Shown here: positions 1-8,541 of the stretch, piece by piece
How positions within the stretch are numbered: the first letter of the stretch is position 1
Layout of the letters: every line of letters starts with the position of its first letter
NCBI RefSeq assembly: GCF_902859595.1
Contig: NZ_CADIJQ010000016.1
Span: 1-64,000, forward strand
Source of the DNA: Achromobacter kerstersii
GTDB lineage: Bacteria; Pseudomonadota; Gammaproteobacteria; Burkholderiales; Burkholderiaceae_B
Length of the DNA: 64,000 bases
Direction: 5' to 3'
Made by a program: the position numbers and the translations under genes
Notes under the pieces: model-generated
The model's database searches: none
Told to the model about the DNA's origin: nothing
The model's input: the letters and a program-made list of their open reading frames with translations, nothing else

Positions 1-1
1 T

Positions 2-78
2 TGGCGCGCCCGGCAGGATTCGAACCTACGACCCCCTGGTTCGTAGCCAGGTACTCTATCCAGCTGAGCTACGGGCGC
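2..78 (-). tRNA. tRNA-Arg (anticodon ACG)
   Basis: On the minus strand the sequence folds into a complete cloverleaf. The acceptor strand GCGCCCG (78-72) pairs with CGGGCGC (12-6). The anticodon arm is CCTGG-CTACGAA-CCAGG with anticodon ACG, and the T-loop is TTCGAAT. The discriminator is G and CCA is encoded at 4-2. ACG (wobble A normally converted to inosine) reads CGU/CGC/CGA arginine codons. Confidence 0.97.
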
Positions 79-195
79 ATCAAAAAGCAAGCCTTGAATA
101 ATAGCGTTGTTTCAGAAAACGTGCAAGTCGAGCGATGAAAACATCGCATTGCACAAGCACCTTGCACACGCCCCATTTACTCCCCCTTTACGCCT

Positions 196-258
196 GCATT
201 CAGCTTCATACCCTCCGCATTCAGCTTCACAACATTCGCGCTCAGCTTTCCGACAGCG
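196..258 (+). repeat. Three 21-bp direct repeats upstream of the phosphoesterase gene
   Basis: Units at 196-216, 217-237 and 238-258 begin GCATTCAGCTTCA, GCATTCAGCTTCA and GCGCTCAGCTTTC. The period of 21 bp is two helical turns, so identical faces of the DNA are presented, as in iterated activator sites. The array lies 127 bp upstream of the gene at 385. The rest of the 79-384 gap holds no gene that I can support; it also contains CTGTCAT (316-322) and its inverse ATGACAG (342-348). Confidence 0.6.
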
Positions 259-384
259 GATGGTCACACCGATTGAACCTTGTCTCTTTAGCCTAGCGGC
301 CGTTAACGATGCCGGCTGTCATCCGGCGATCTCGCAGCGCAATGACAGTGCGCTGCGCCACCCGCTAGCTGAAGAGCCTCTCTC

Positions 385-2121
385 ATGTCTGACAAAGAAA
401 AAAATTCCGGCGCGCCGACCGACGCCACGGATAACGCATCCCCCGTGCGCGCCACGCGCCGCGGCTTCCTGACCGGCATCGCCGCACTCGGCGCCAGCGC
501 CGCCGCGATGGGCGCGCTGTCCGGCTGCTCAAGCGATGATGACAATGACAGCACCCCCAGCACGCCCGCGCCCGCGCCAGACCCCACGCCCACGCCCGCC
601 CCTGACCTGACGAAGCAATTGCGCGACAACGTGAAGACAGTCGTCGTGATCTTTGCCGAGAACCGCAGCTTCAACAATCTGTTCGCCAACTTCCCTGGCG
701 TTGAAAAGCCCTTGTCCGCACTCACCGCCGCCGACACCACGCAGTACGATCGCGACGGCACGCCGCTGTCCGTGCTGCCGCCCGTGTGGAACGGCATGGT
801 GCCCACATCGCAACAGGCCAACCACATCACGTATCAAGTGGATCAGGCCGCGCCCTACATGAACAACCTGGTCAACGCGCCATTTGCGCTGCTGGGTCCG
901 CAAGGCGAACCGCTGCCGCAAGGCGTCGTCACGCGCGACTTGTGGCATGTGTTCTATCAGAACCAGATGCAGATCAACGGCGGCAAGAACGACCGCTTCG
1001 TCGCATGGGCAGATTCCGGCGCGCTCGTCATGGGGTACTACAGCGACTCGGCGTACAACCTGCGCCTGTGGAAGCTCGCGCAAGAATTCGTGCTGTGCGA
1101 CAACTTCTTCCAAGGCGCATTCGGTGGCTCGTTCCTGAACCACCAATACCTGGTGGCAGGCCGCCCGCCGTTCTATCCGGATGCTGCGGACTCGGTCGCC
1201 AAGACGCAGATCGCGCAGCTGCAAAGCGCCGACCCCACCGACACGCGCCTGCAACCCAAGGCCACGTCGCCCGCCAGCGCGCTTACCGGAATCCCGCAGT
1301 TCGGCGCCAGCGCATTGACGCCGGACGGCTACGGCGTGAACACGATGGCCCCGCCCTACTGGCCATCATTCAGCCGCGACACCACTGACCCCACGCTTGC
1401 CGACGCCACCAGCCCGCAAACGATGGTGCCCCAAGCGCACAACAACATCGGCGACCTGATGACCGCCAAGGGCCTGGACTGGGCCTGGTACGCCGGCGGC
1501 TGGCAGGCCGCGGTCGACTCCACCGCCAGCACCGGCTTTCCATCGTCGCCCAACTTCCAGGCGCATCACCAGCCCTTCAACTACTTCAAGAGCACCGCCC
1601 CCGGCACCGCCGCGCGCACCGCGCATCTGCGCGATGGCGGCCTGGGCGATCTGTCGTCCACCAACAAATTCCTGGCCGACGCCGAAGCCGGCAAGCTGCC
1701 CCCGCTAACGTTCTACAAGCCGCAAGGCAACCTGAACATGCACGCAGGATATGCCGATGTGGATTCGGGCGACCGCCACATCGCGCACATCGTCGACAGC
1801 CTGAAGAAGAGCGCGCAGTGGGACAACATGGTGGTCGTGATTACTGTGGATGAAAACGGCGGCTGGTGGGACCACGTGGCCCCGCCGCAAGGCGACCGCT
1901 GGGGTCCGGGCACGCGCGTTCCCGCGCTGGTCGTCTCGCCGTTTGCGAAGAAAGGCACCGTGGATCACACCGTGTACGACACGGGTTCCATCCTGCGCCT
2001 GGCGACCCGCGTGTTCGACCTGCCGATGCTTGAAGGGCTGAAGGCGCGTGACGACGCGATGACGGCTCGTGGGCAGCAACCCATGGGGGACCTGACGAAT
2101 ACGTTGCAGTTCAGCGCGTAA
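385..2121 (+). CDS. Tat-exported lipoprotein phosphoesterase (phospholipase C / acid phosphatase family)
   Basis: This 578-residue protein belongs to the phosphoesterase family that includes bacterial phospholipase C and AcpA-type acid phosphatases, which hydrolyse phosphate esters outside the cytoplasm. The N-terminus has a twin-arginine motif (ATRRGFLTG, near residue 25), a hydrophobic stretch and a lipobox LSGC with Cys48, so the product is probably exported folded and lipidated. A low-complexity Pro/Ala/Asp linker (about residues 49-75) follows. The nucleophile-region motif ENRSFNNLF lies near residue 92. Near the C-terminus VTVDENGGWWDHV supplies family metal-site residues. It stands alone, preceded by a 21-bp direct-repeat array and followed by a strong hairpin. 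The exact substrate (phospholipid or phosphomonoester) cannot be told from sequence. Confidence 0.88.
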   Translation: MSDKEKNSGAPTDATDNASPVRATRRGFLTGIAALGASAAAMGALSGCSSDDDNDSTPSTPAPAPDPTPTPAPDLTKQLRDNVKTVVVIFAENRSFNNLFANFPGVEKPLSALTAADTTQYDRDGTPLSVLPPVWNGMVPTSQQANHITYQVDQAAPYMNNLVNAPFALLGPQGEPLPQGVVTRDLWHVFYQNQMQINGGKNDRFVAWADSGALVMGYYSDSAYNLRLWKLAQEFVLCDNFFQGAFGGSFLNHQYLVAGRPPFYPDAADSVAKTQIAQLQSADPTDTRLQPKATSPASALTGIPQFGASALTPDGYGVNTMAPPYWPSFSRDTTDPTLADATSPQTMVPQAHNNIGDLMTAKGLDWAWYAGGWQAAVDSTASTGFPSSPNFQAHHQPFNYFKSTAPGTAARTAHLRDGGLGDLSSTNKFLADAEAGKLPPLTFYKPQGNLNMHAGYADVDSGDRHIAHIVDSLKKSAQWDNMVVVITVDENGGWWDHVAPPQGDRWGPGTRVPALVVSPFAKKGTVDHTVYDTGSILRLATRVFDLPMLEGLKARDDAMTARGQQPMGDLTNTLQFSA

Positions 2122-2131
2122 GGGATAACGA

Positions 2132-2164
2132 CGAAGGCGTGCGCCACTGCGACGCACGCCTTCG
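2132..2164 (+). terminator. Hairpin downstream of the phosphoesterase gene
   Basis: CGAAGGCGTGCG (2132-2143) pairs perfectly with CGCACGCCTTCG (2153-2164) around a 9-nt loop. It sits 11 bp after the stop codon. There is no clear U-tract (GGTGTTC follows), so it may be a transcript-end stabiliser or a weak terminator. The stretch to 2348 shows nothing further. Confidence 0.5.
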
Positions 2165-2348
2165 GTGTTCAGTACAACGCCAGCGTCGGCCGCCTGCCTG
2201 CGCTGCCGTTCCACGAGACCGGCAATCCGGCCGCTTCAGCCGTGCGAACGATCAGCGCGCCCGCCGCCAGGCACGCACGCACCCGTTCCACATCGCCGCC
2301 GCGCGCAGCTTGGAAAATATCGTCAACGTTCAAAAGGGGCTCGCAGAA

Positions 2349-2861
2349 TTAAGCGCCATCGGCGCCATGCACCAGCATCGCGTAGATTTCCGCGACCCGC
2401 TCGACGGATATCCCCTCGCGCTGCTCAACGGCAAGCGGATGGCTGGTCGGTTCCAATTCAATCAGCGGCCGGATACCGCCGTCACGCAAATGCACATGCG
2501 TCTTCAGACTCAGCGTGTCGGGATACGGCGACAGCTGCGTATTCAGCCAACCAAAGAGCGGCGGCGTTTGCGCGCGCTCTGGCGCATCGGACGTGCGCAC
2601 CCAGGTCTCGTAGCTGGCCAGGCTCACCGACACCCACACGCCCCACACAAACGGCTCGGCATGTCCATGAATGGGAAGCTCAATGCAGCCACGCACGAAA
2701 AAATGCTGTTCATCGATCACGCAATCATCGCTGCCCAGATCGCCGCGTTGCGGCCGTTCTTCAGGCGCGATGCGGTAATAGCTTTCGGGTGCATCGGCGC
2801 CAAAACTCGGCAAGCCGTGGTGAACCTGATTGCAGGTCGCGCAATGAAAAGAGAAATCCAT
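2349..2861 (-). CDS. DUF2199 domain protein
   Basis: This 170-residue soluble protein opens MDFSFHCATCNQVHHGLPSFG, with the CATC pair typical of the DUF2199 family. Later family landmarks include YYRIAPEER, DDCVIDEQHFFVRGCIELPI and WGVWVSVS. The function of the family is unknown; the N-terminal Cys pair suggests a possible metal site, which is inference. No signal peptide or membrane segment is visible. It is divergent from selU, with 87 bp between the two starts, and is a single-gene unit. Confidence 0.85.
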   Translation of the reverse strand: MDFSFHCATCNQVHHGLPSFGADAPESYYRIAPEERPQRGDLGSDDCVIDEQHFFVRGCIELPIHGHAEPFVWGVWVSVSLASYETWVRTSDAPERAQTPPLFGWLNTQLSPYPDTLSLKTHVHLRDGGIRPLIELEPTSHPLAVEQREGISVERVAEIYAMLVHGADGA

Positions 2862-2948
2862 GTCCAGGTTCGAAGGTATGTGTGATGCGGGAAAGCATTA
2901 TTCTAGTGGCCGTCTCCCACCGCATTCCTCCTCGCATCGGCCGTCATC

Positions 2949-3995
2949 GTGAAACACCTGTTAGTCACCCTGGACAAGCTGCACGACTTCGATGAAATCA
3001 TCGACGTGCGTTCGCCGCTTGAATACGCCGATGACCACATCCCCGGCGCCATCAACGCGCCCGTGCTCAGCAACGAAGAACGCGTCGTCGTCGGCACGCT
3101 GTACCGCCAGACCTCGCCCTTCGAGGCCGCACGCACCGGCGCCGCCATCGTGGCCCGCAACATCGCCCAGCACCTGGAAACCACCTTCGCCGATCGGCCG
3201 CAAGGCTGGCGCCCGTTGATCTACTGCTGGCGCGGCGGCAAACGATCCGGCTCCATGACGCTGATGTTCAACATGATCGGCTGGCGCGCACGCCAATTGG
3301 AGGGCGGCTACAAGAGCTACCGCCGCGCCACCCTGGACGCGTTGGAAGCCTTGCCTGCGGCGTTGCGCTTTGTGGTGTTGGTTGGCCCCACCGGCAGCGG
3401 TAAAACGCGCTTGTTGAGCGCGCTATCGCAAGCCGGCGCCCAAACGCTGGACTTGGAACAACTGGCCGCGCATCGCGGCTCATTGCTGGGCGCCTTGCCC
3501 GGCATTGCGCAGCCCACGCAAAAGCACTTCGACACGCTGCTCGCAGAACGCCTGCGCACGTTCGACACCACGCAACCCGTCTTCATCGAAGCCGAAAGCC
3601 GCAAGATCGGCGCCATCGAAATCCCGCCCGCTTTACTGCAAGCGATGCACCAAGGCGCGTGCGTCGATGTTGTCTCCACCCGCGAAGCGCGCGCCGCGTT
3701 CCTTCAACAGGACTACGCGCAACTGTTCGAAAACCCCGAATGGTTGAAAGCCCAGCTGCAACGCATGCTGGGCCTGCACAGCCGTGATGTGATCAAAGGC
3801 TGGCAACAGATGGTGGACGACGGCCGCCGCATCGACCTGGCCCGCGAACTGATCGACCGCCACTACGACCCCGCCTACACCCGCAGCAGCAACGCGCAGT
3901 ACACGCAACTGCCGCAAGCTACGCCGATGACGTTCAGGCCGAATGATGAGGATGTGGTGGAACAGGCGCAAAAACTGCTATCCGCGCTGCAATGA
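2949..3995 (+). CDS. selU: tRNA 2-selenouridine synthase
   Basis: SelU (MnmH/YbbB) replaces the sulfur of 2-thiouridine at the wobble position of tRNAs with selenium, through a geranylated intermediate, using selenophosphate. The 348-residue length fits the family. An N-terminal rhodanese domain carries the catalytic Cys93 in IYCWRGGKRSG. A central P-loop GPTGSGKT (146-153) lies in the ATPase-like domain. The start is GTG at 2949; the rhodanese beta strand (EIIDVRSPLEY) begins right after it, so no upstream extension is needed. A strong terminator follows. Selenophosphate synthetase (SelD) is not in this window. Confidence 0.93.
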   Translation: MKHLLVTLDKLHDFDEIIDVRSPLEYADDHIPGAINAPVLSNEERVVVGTLYRQTSPFEAARTGAAIVARNIAQHLETTFADRPQGWRPLIYCWRGGKRSGSMTLMFNMIGWRARQLEGGYKSYRRATLDALEALPAALRFVVLVGPTGSGKTRLLSALSQAGAQTLDLEQLAAHRGSLLGALPGIAQPTQKHFDTLLAERLRTFDTTQPVFIEAESRKIGAIEIPPALLQAMHQGACVDVVSTREARAAFLQQDYAQLFENPEWLKAQLQRMLGLHSRDVIKGWQQMVDDGRRIDLARELIDRHYDPAYTRSSNAQYTQLPQATPMTFRPNDEDVVEQAQKLLSALQ

Positions 3996-3998
3996 AAA

Positions 3999-4033
3999 AA
4001 ACCCGCAATCGATTTCGCGATTGCGGGTTTTTT
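3999..4033 (+). terminator. Rho-independent terminator after selU
   Basis: AAACCCGCAATCG (3999-4011) pairs with CGATTGCGGGTTT (4018-4030) around a 6-nt loop, followed by a T-run. It begins 4 bp after the selU stop. The flanking A-run makes it potentially active in both directions. Confidence 0.93.
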
Positions 4034-4070
4034 AATTCAGCGCTGGGTGTTTAGGCCAGCGCCGAAGATC

Positions 4071-4163
4071 TGGCGGAGACGGTGGGATTCGAACCCACGA
4101 TGCAGTTTTTAGCCACATACTCCCTTAGCAGGGGAGCCCCTTCAGCCTCTCGGGCACGTCTCC
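4071..4163 (-). tRNA. tRNA-Ser (anticodon GCT)
   Basis: On the minus strand the acceptor GGAGACG (4163-4157) pairs with CGTCTCC (4081-4075). The anticodon arm CTCCC-CTGCTAA-GGGAG gives GCT, and a long class II variable arm follows. The T-loop is TTCGAAT. The discriminator G and encoded CCA are at 4074-4071. It reads AGC/AGU serine codons and lies just downstream of lysC. Confidence 0.97.
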
Positions 4164-4254
4164 GAAAAGAGAACGAGATTCTAGCACGAATTTTTTAGGT
4201 GTGTCCCGCAAGTGGGGACATCATGCAAAAAAATTCGTGCCGGAGCCGTTGCCT

Positions 4255-5520
4255 TTATTCCTTGGCGGCCGGCGCCTGGTCCAGGCCGAAGGCCTTGTGC
4301 AGTGCGCGCACGCCCAATTCCATGTACTTGTCGTCGATGATGACCGACGTCTTGATTTCGCTGGTGCTGATCATCTGGATGTTGATGCCTTCTTGCGAAA
4401 GCGTCTGGAACATCAAGCTGGCGACACCGACGTGCGAACGCATGCCGATACCCACGATCGAGACCTTGGCGACCTTCTCGTCGGTGGACAGTTCACGCGC
4501 GCCCACGGCGGGGATGACTTCGCGCTTGAGCAATTCCACGGCGCGCGCAAATTCATTGCGGTTCACGGTGAACGAGAAGTCGGTCGTGCCAGCCACGGAC
4601 TGGTTTTGCACGATCATGTCGACGTCGATATTGGCGGCGGCGACAGGACCCAGGATGGAGAAAGCGATGCCCGGTTTGTCGGGCACGGCCAGCAGGGTGA
4701 TTTTGGCTTCGTCGCGGCTGAAGGCGATGCCGGAGACAACGGCGGCTTCCATTTTTTCGTCTTCCTCAAAAGTAATCAGCGTGCCCGAGACCATTTCTTC
4801 GTCGAGCGGGATGAGCGGGTCGGTCAGCGAGGACAGGACCCGGACCGGTACACGATATTTGCCGGCGAATTCAACCGAGCGGATCTGGAGGACCTTGGAA
4901 CCCAGCGATGCCATTTCCAGCATTTCCTCGAAGGAAACGACGGCCATGCGGCGCGCTTCAGGCACCACGCGCGGATCGGTCGTGTAGACACCATCCACGT
5001 CGGTGTAGATCAGGCATTCGTCGGCCTTGATGGCGGCAGCCACGGCCACGGCCGAGGTATCCGAACCACCACGGCCCAGCGTCGTGATGTGGCCTTCCGG
5101 GTCAATGCCCTGGAAGCCGGTCACGATGACCACGCGGCCAGCGTCGAGATCGCCGCGGATGCGGGCGTCGTCGATGGAGCTGATGCGGGCTTTGGTGAAC
5201 GACGAATCGGTGCGCACGGGCACTTGCCAACCGGCATAGCTACGCGCCGGCACGCCTTCGGCCTGCAACGCAATAGCCAGCAAACCGCTGCTGGCCTGCT
5301 CGCCGGTGGCGGCGATCATATCGAGTTCGCGGCCGTCGGGCTGGGGCGAAATTTCGCGCGCCAGGCCTAGCAGGCGATTCGTTTCGCCCGCCATTGCCGA
5401 CGGCACTACAACAACCTGGTGGCCGGCGGCATGCCACTTCGCGACGCGACGCGCCACGTTTCTGATGCGCTCAACCGAGCCCATCGAAGTACCGCCATAT
5501 TTGTGAACGATCAGGGACAT
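4255..5520 (-). CDS. lysC: Aspartate kinase
   Basis: Aspartokinase phosphorylates L-aspartate, the first step towards lysine/diaminopimelate, threonine and methionine. The 421-residue protein starts MSLIVHKYGGTSMG with the family KYGGTS motif. I chose the ATG at 5520 because the conserved kinase domain starts there; an in-frame ATG at 5571 would add 17 unconserved residues. The kinase domain covers about residues 1-245 (VIVTGFQG, LGRGGSDTSAVAVAAA). Two C-terminal ACT domains, the usual site of lysine/threonine feedback, follow. It lies 147 bp downstream of tilS and may share its transcript. Confidence 0.96.
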   Translation of the reverse strand: MSLIVHKYGGTSMGSVERIRNVARRVAKWHAAGHQVVVVPSAMAGETNRLLGLAREISPQPDGRELDMIAATGEQASSGLLAIALQAEGVPARSYAGWQVPVRTDSSFTKARISSIDDARIRGDLDAGRVVIVTGFQGIDPEGHITTLGRGGSDTSAVAVAAAIKADECLIYTDVDGVYTTDPRVVPEARRMAVVSFEEMLEMASLGSKVLQIRSVEFAGKYRVPVRVLSSLTDPLIPLDEEMVSGTLITFEEDEKMEAAVVSGIAFSRDEAKITLLAVPDKPGIAFSILGPVAAANIDVDMIVQNQSVAGTTDFSFTVNRNEFARAVELLKREVIPAVGARELSTDEKVAKVSIVGIGMRSHVGVASLMFQTLSQEGINIQMISTSEIKTSVIIDDKYMELGVRALHKAFGLDQAPAAKE

Positions 5521-5667
5521 CTCGTACTCTGGCTGGGAACCCGCCGCGAAAGTGGTGACGGGCAAAACCATACATTCTAGCGCGACGGTAAAAATTTGCT
5601 CAATTTGAGGAAATTTATGTTCATTGCGCGGCTATTTTTCTACGGATTCTTTCCGAAACGGCAGTTT

Positions 5668-6813
5668 TTATCCCCGCGTTTCCACCCAGACACGCCCGCG
5701 ATGGCAGCGGATGACATGGCCCGACTGCTCGACACGCAATTGGCGGTCATGTCCCAGGCTATGCAATTCCCGCAGTTGGCGCAGCAGGTCACGCAGGCGC
5801 GCATCCGTGGGCATGCGCGCGCCGTTCTGGCTCAGCCAGTGGCGCAGCACCTGCGCCTGACGCGGCGCGGACAACTCGCGCCACGCCTTTAACGAAAAAC
5901 TGGCGCCGTCATCACTCGGGTCAAGGCGCGCAAAATCTTCGCGGGCAACTTCATCCAGGATCTGCGCCGCTTCGGCCATGTGGCCGGCGTGGCGTGCGAC
6001 GATGGCGCGCCAGCCGGGCCAGCGGCTGTCCAACACCGGCGCCAGCAATTCGCGCAGCGCGGCGCGGGTGTAGTGGGGGTCGGCGTTGGTGGGGTCTTCT
6101 ACCGGACGCCAGCCGCAGGCCGCTTCGACGGCATCAGCGGCTTGCAAAATGACGGCGCGGTCCTGGCCCAGCCACGGACGCAAATACGTCAGGCCGTCGC
6201 GCTGGGACACCGGCGCCATCGCCGCCATGCCTGCCAGCCCGGTTCCGCGCAGCAAACGCAGCAACACGGTTTCGGCCTGGTCGTTGCGGTGATGCGCCAG
6301 CAGCACGTGGGCCACGCCCTGCGCATGCGCCAACTGCGCCAGCGCGGCATAGCGGGCGTCGCGCGCGGCGGCCTCGACACCCTTGCCGCCGGCCTGCTCG
6401 ACCTGCACACGCGCCTGGGCGACTGGCAGGTCCAGCAAGCGGCCCAGCGCGTTGACGTGTTCGCTCCAGGCATCGGCAGCGGCCTGCAAGCCATGGTGCA
6501 CATGGAACAAGGCCACGCCGACGCCAAGATCGCGCGCAACCGCCGCTGCGTGCACCGCCAGCATGGCCGAGTCAGCGCCCCCACTGAGCGCCACCCCGAA
6601 GCGCGCAGGACGCTCGGGCAGCGCCAGCAAAGCTTGGCGCAGCGACGTGATCAAAGCGGGAACGAGAGGGAGCCCTGCGGGTGGCGAAGCCGGCAGCGCG
6701 TCTGGTGACGCGCCTTCTTCGGCTCGCGGAGCCTGCCCCCCGGCTTGCGGCGCCGAATGCGACACGCCCGACTCGGCCGCAAGGGGCGTGTCGGGCGTGG
6801 GCCGGGCAGTCAT
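5668..6813 (-). CDS. tilS: tRNA(Ile)-lysidine synthase
   Basis: TilS attaches lysine to C34 of the CAU-anticodon isoleucine tRNA so that it reads AUA. The N-type PP-loop ATPase signature SGGADSAM is clear, followed by FHVHHGL and the AHHRNDQAETVLLRLLRGTGL stretch conserved in the family. The C-terminal part holds the TilS substrate-binding and C-terminal domains (LSAPRQAQVLRHWL). The start is uncertain: ATG at 6813 gives 381 residues with a Pro/Ala-rich leader of about 50 residues. An upstream ATG at 6933 would overlap accA and add only low-complexity sequence. It follows accA by 61 bp in the same direction. Confidence 0.93.
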   Translation of the reverse strand: MTARPTPDTPLAAESGVSHSAPQAGGQAPRAEEGASPDALPASPPAGLPLVPALITSLRQALLALPERPARFGVALSGGADSAMLAVHAAAVARDLGVGVALFHVHHGLQAAADAWSEHVNALGRLLDLPVAQARVQVEQAGGKGVEAAARDARYAALAQLAHAQGVAHVLLAHHRNDQAETVLLRLLRGTGLAGMAAMAPVSQRDGLTYLRPWLGQDRAVILQAADAVEAACGWRPVEDPTNADPHYTRAALRELLAPVLDSRWPGWRAIVARHAGHMAEAAQILDEVAREDFARLDPSDDGASFSLKAWRELSAPRQAQVLRHWLSQNGARMPTDARLRDLLRQLRELHSLGHDRQLRVEQSGHVIRCHRGRVWVETRG

Positions 6814-6874
6814 GCGAGAGGGCGCGGTGGACGCGGCCGTGGCGCTGGCGTGTTCGCCCGCGCCGCTGCCTGCA

Positions 6875-7840
6875 TCAGGCGCGCACTTCCTGGTAGGCGC
6901 CGTAGGACAGCAGGCGTTGCACGCGCTGCTCAACGAGCTGTTCGGGCGTCATGCCTTGCAGCTGGCGCAGGGCGTCGCCCAGTGCGCGGCGCAGCAGGCG
7001 GGCCATGACGCGCGGGTCGCGATGGGCGCCGCCCACCGGTTCGTTGACGACGCGGTCAACCAGGCCCAGGTCTTTCAGGCGCGGCGCAATGATGGCCAGC
7101 GCTTCGGCGGCGTCAGGGGCCTTGTCGGCGCTGCGCCACAGAATGGATGCGCAACCTTCGGGCGAGATCACCGCGTAGGTGGCGTATTGCAGCATCAACA
7201 CGGCGTTGCCCACGGCAATCGCCAAGGCGCCGCCCGAGCCGCCTTCGCCGATGATCGTGCAGATCACGGGAACCTTGAGCTCGGCCATGGCGTACAGGTT
7301 GTGGCCGATGGCTTCGGACTGGCCGCGCTCTTCAGCGCCGATGCCGGGGTAGGCGCCCGGGGTGTCCACGAAGGTGAACACGGGGATGCCGAATTTTTCA
7401 GCCAGGCGCATCAGGCGCAGGGCCTTGCGATAGCCTTCGGGACGCGGCATGCCGAAATTGCGCGCGGCGCGTTCCTTGGTGTCGCGGCCTTTCTGATGGC
7501 CGATGATCATGCAGGGCGTGCCGTTAAAGCGCGCCAGACCGCCGATGATGGACTGGTCGTCGGCGTACATGCGGTCGCCGTGCAGCTCATGGAAGTCGGT
7601 GAACATTTCGCGCACGTAGTCCAGCGTGTAGGGACGCTGGGGGTGGCGGGCGACAAGCGCCGTTTGCCACGGCGTGAGCTTGGCGTAGATTTCCTTAGCC
7701 AAGGTCTGGCTCTTTTGTTGCAGACGTCCGATCTCGTCGGAGATGTCTACCGCAGAATCGGCCTGCACGTAGCGCAGCTGCTCGATCTTGTTCTCAAGCT
7801 CGGCCAGCGGCTGTTCAAATTCCAGAAATGTATTGCGCAT
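6875..7840 (-). CDS. accA: Acetyl-CoA carboxylase carboxyltransferase subunit alpha
   Basis: AccA pairs with AccD to move the carboxyl group from carboxybiotin to acetyl-CoA, giving malonyl-CoA for fatty-acid synthesis. The length of 321 residues is standard. Recognisable stretches are [21 protein letters not shown] at the N-terminus, GRFNG-type crotonase-like core segments ([38 protein letters not shown]), and [14 protein letters not shown], which forms part of the CoA/oxyanion region. It sits between the AlkA-like gene and tilS in a leftward run. Confidence 0.97.
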   Translation of the reverse strand: MRNTFLEFEQPLAELENKIEQLRYVQADSAVDISDEIGRLQQKSQTLAKEIYAKLTPWQTALVARHPQRPYTLDYVREMFTDFHELHGDRMYADDQSIIGGLARFNGTPCMIIGHQKGRDTKERAARNFGMPRPEGYRKALRLMRLAEKFGIPVFTFVDTPGAYPGIGAEERGQSEAIGHNLYAMAELKVPVICTIIGEGGSGGALAIAVGNAVLMLQYATYAVISPEGCASILWRSADKAPDAAEALAIIAPRLKDLGLVDRVVNEPVGGAHRDPRVMARLLRRALGDALRQLQGMTPEQLVEQRVQRLLSYGAYQEVRA

Positions 7841-7876
7841 GTAGTGTGGTTCCGTAGATGGGCTGCCTGGTGTGCA

Positions 7877-8521
7877 TCAGTATTGAACCGGTGTCGGTTC
7901 CAGACTGCGCCACAAGTACCAGGTCGCCACGGTACGCCAGGGTTGCCACGCCAGCGAGACTTCGCGAGCCTCGAAGCGCGAGACAGGCTCGCCACTGAAA
8001 TAATGTAGCGAGATTGCCTTGAGCAATCCGGGATCATCCAGCGGCAGAACGTCAGGCCGCTGTAGATTGAAAATCAAAAACATCTCCGCCGTCCAGCGCC
8101 CAATGCCCCGGATGGCGACTAATTCAGAAATAACGGCCTCGTCGTCCATGGCCGCCCATTTCTCGGGATGCACCCGGCGTTCGCCGAAGTGCACCGCCAG
8201 ATCCAGCACGTATTCGGCCTTGCGCTGGGACAGGCCGGCTTTGCGCAGCCCGTCCACCCCCACACGCAGCACGGCTACGGGCGTCGGGCGCTTGCCCACC
8301 GCTTCGATGAATTTGGTCCAGACCGCGTCGGCCGCCTTGGCGGACACCTGCTGGCCGATGATCGCGCGCGCCAGCGTAATGAATGGCGTGCCGCGCGAGG
8401 TCAGCCAGACTTCGGGGTGCTGGGGGATGACTTTTTTCAGGATGCGGTCGCGCCGCATCAGATGGGCGACGGCCGCTTCCCAATACTCAGGCTTGGGAAC
8501 GTCGATTTCAGCGGTGGACAT
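7877..8521 (-). CDS. DNA-3-methyladenine glycosylase II (AlkA-like, HhH-GPD family)
   Basis: This is a base-excision repair glycosylase that removes alkylated purines. The HhH-GPD core is present: the helix-hairpin-helix AIRGIGRWTAEMFLIF is followed by LPLDDPGL, whose second Asp aligns with the catalytic Asp of AlkA. The segment RAIIGQQVSAKAADAVW is typical of the short (about 210-residue) bacterial form without the AlkA N-terminal domain. I take the ATG at 8521 (214 residues); an in-frame ATG at 8557 would overlap the end of cysS. The spacing suggests co-transcription with cysS and accA. Confidence 0.9.
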   Translation of the reverse strand: MSTAEIDVPKPEYWEAAVAHLMRRDRILKKVIPQHPEVWLTSRGTPFITLARAIIGQQVSAKAADAVWTKFIEAVGKRPTPVAVLRVGVDGLRKAGLSQRKAEYVLDLAVHFGERRVHPEKWAAMDDEAVISELVAIRGIGRWTAEMFLIFNLQRPDVLPLDDPGLLKAISLHYFSGEPVSRFEAREVSLAWQPWRTVATWYLWRSLEPTPVQY

Positions 8522-8541
8522 GTCGGGGGTATCCACTGGGC

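Noticed and set aside
316-348. A canonical Pho box before the phosphoesterase gene
   Set aside because: CTGTCAT half-sites are present only once in each orientation, 19 bp apart; the 11-bp direct-repeat structure needed for PhoB is missing.
4255-5571. A 438-residue lysC starting at 5571
   Set aside because: The extra 17 residues are not conserved and the family N-terminus MSLIVHKYGGTS starts at 5520.
5521-5667. A lysine riboswitch before lysC
   Set aside because: The 147-bp gap between tilS and lysC is too short for the known lysine aptamer plus expression platform, and I see no terminator/antiterminator pair.
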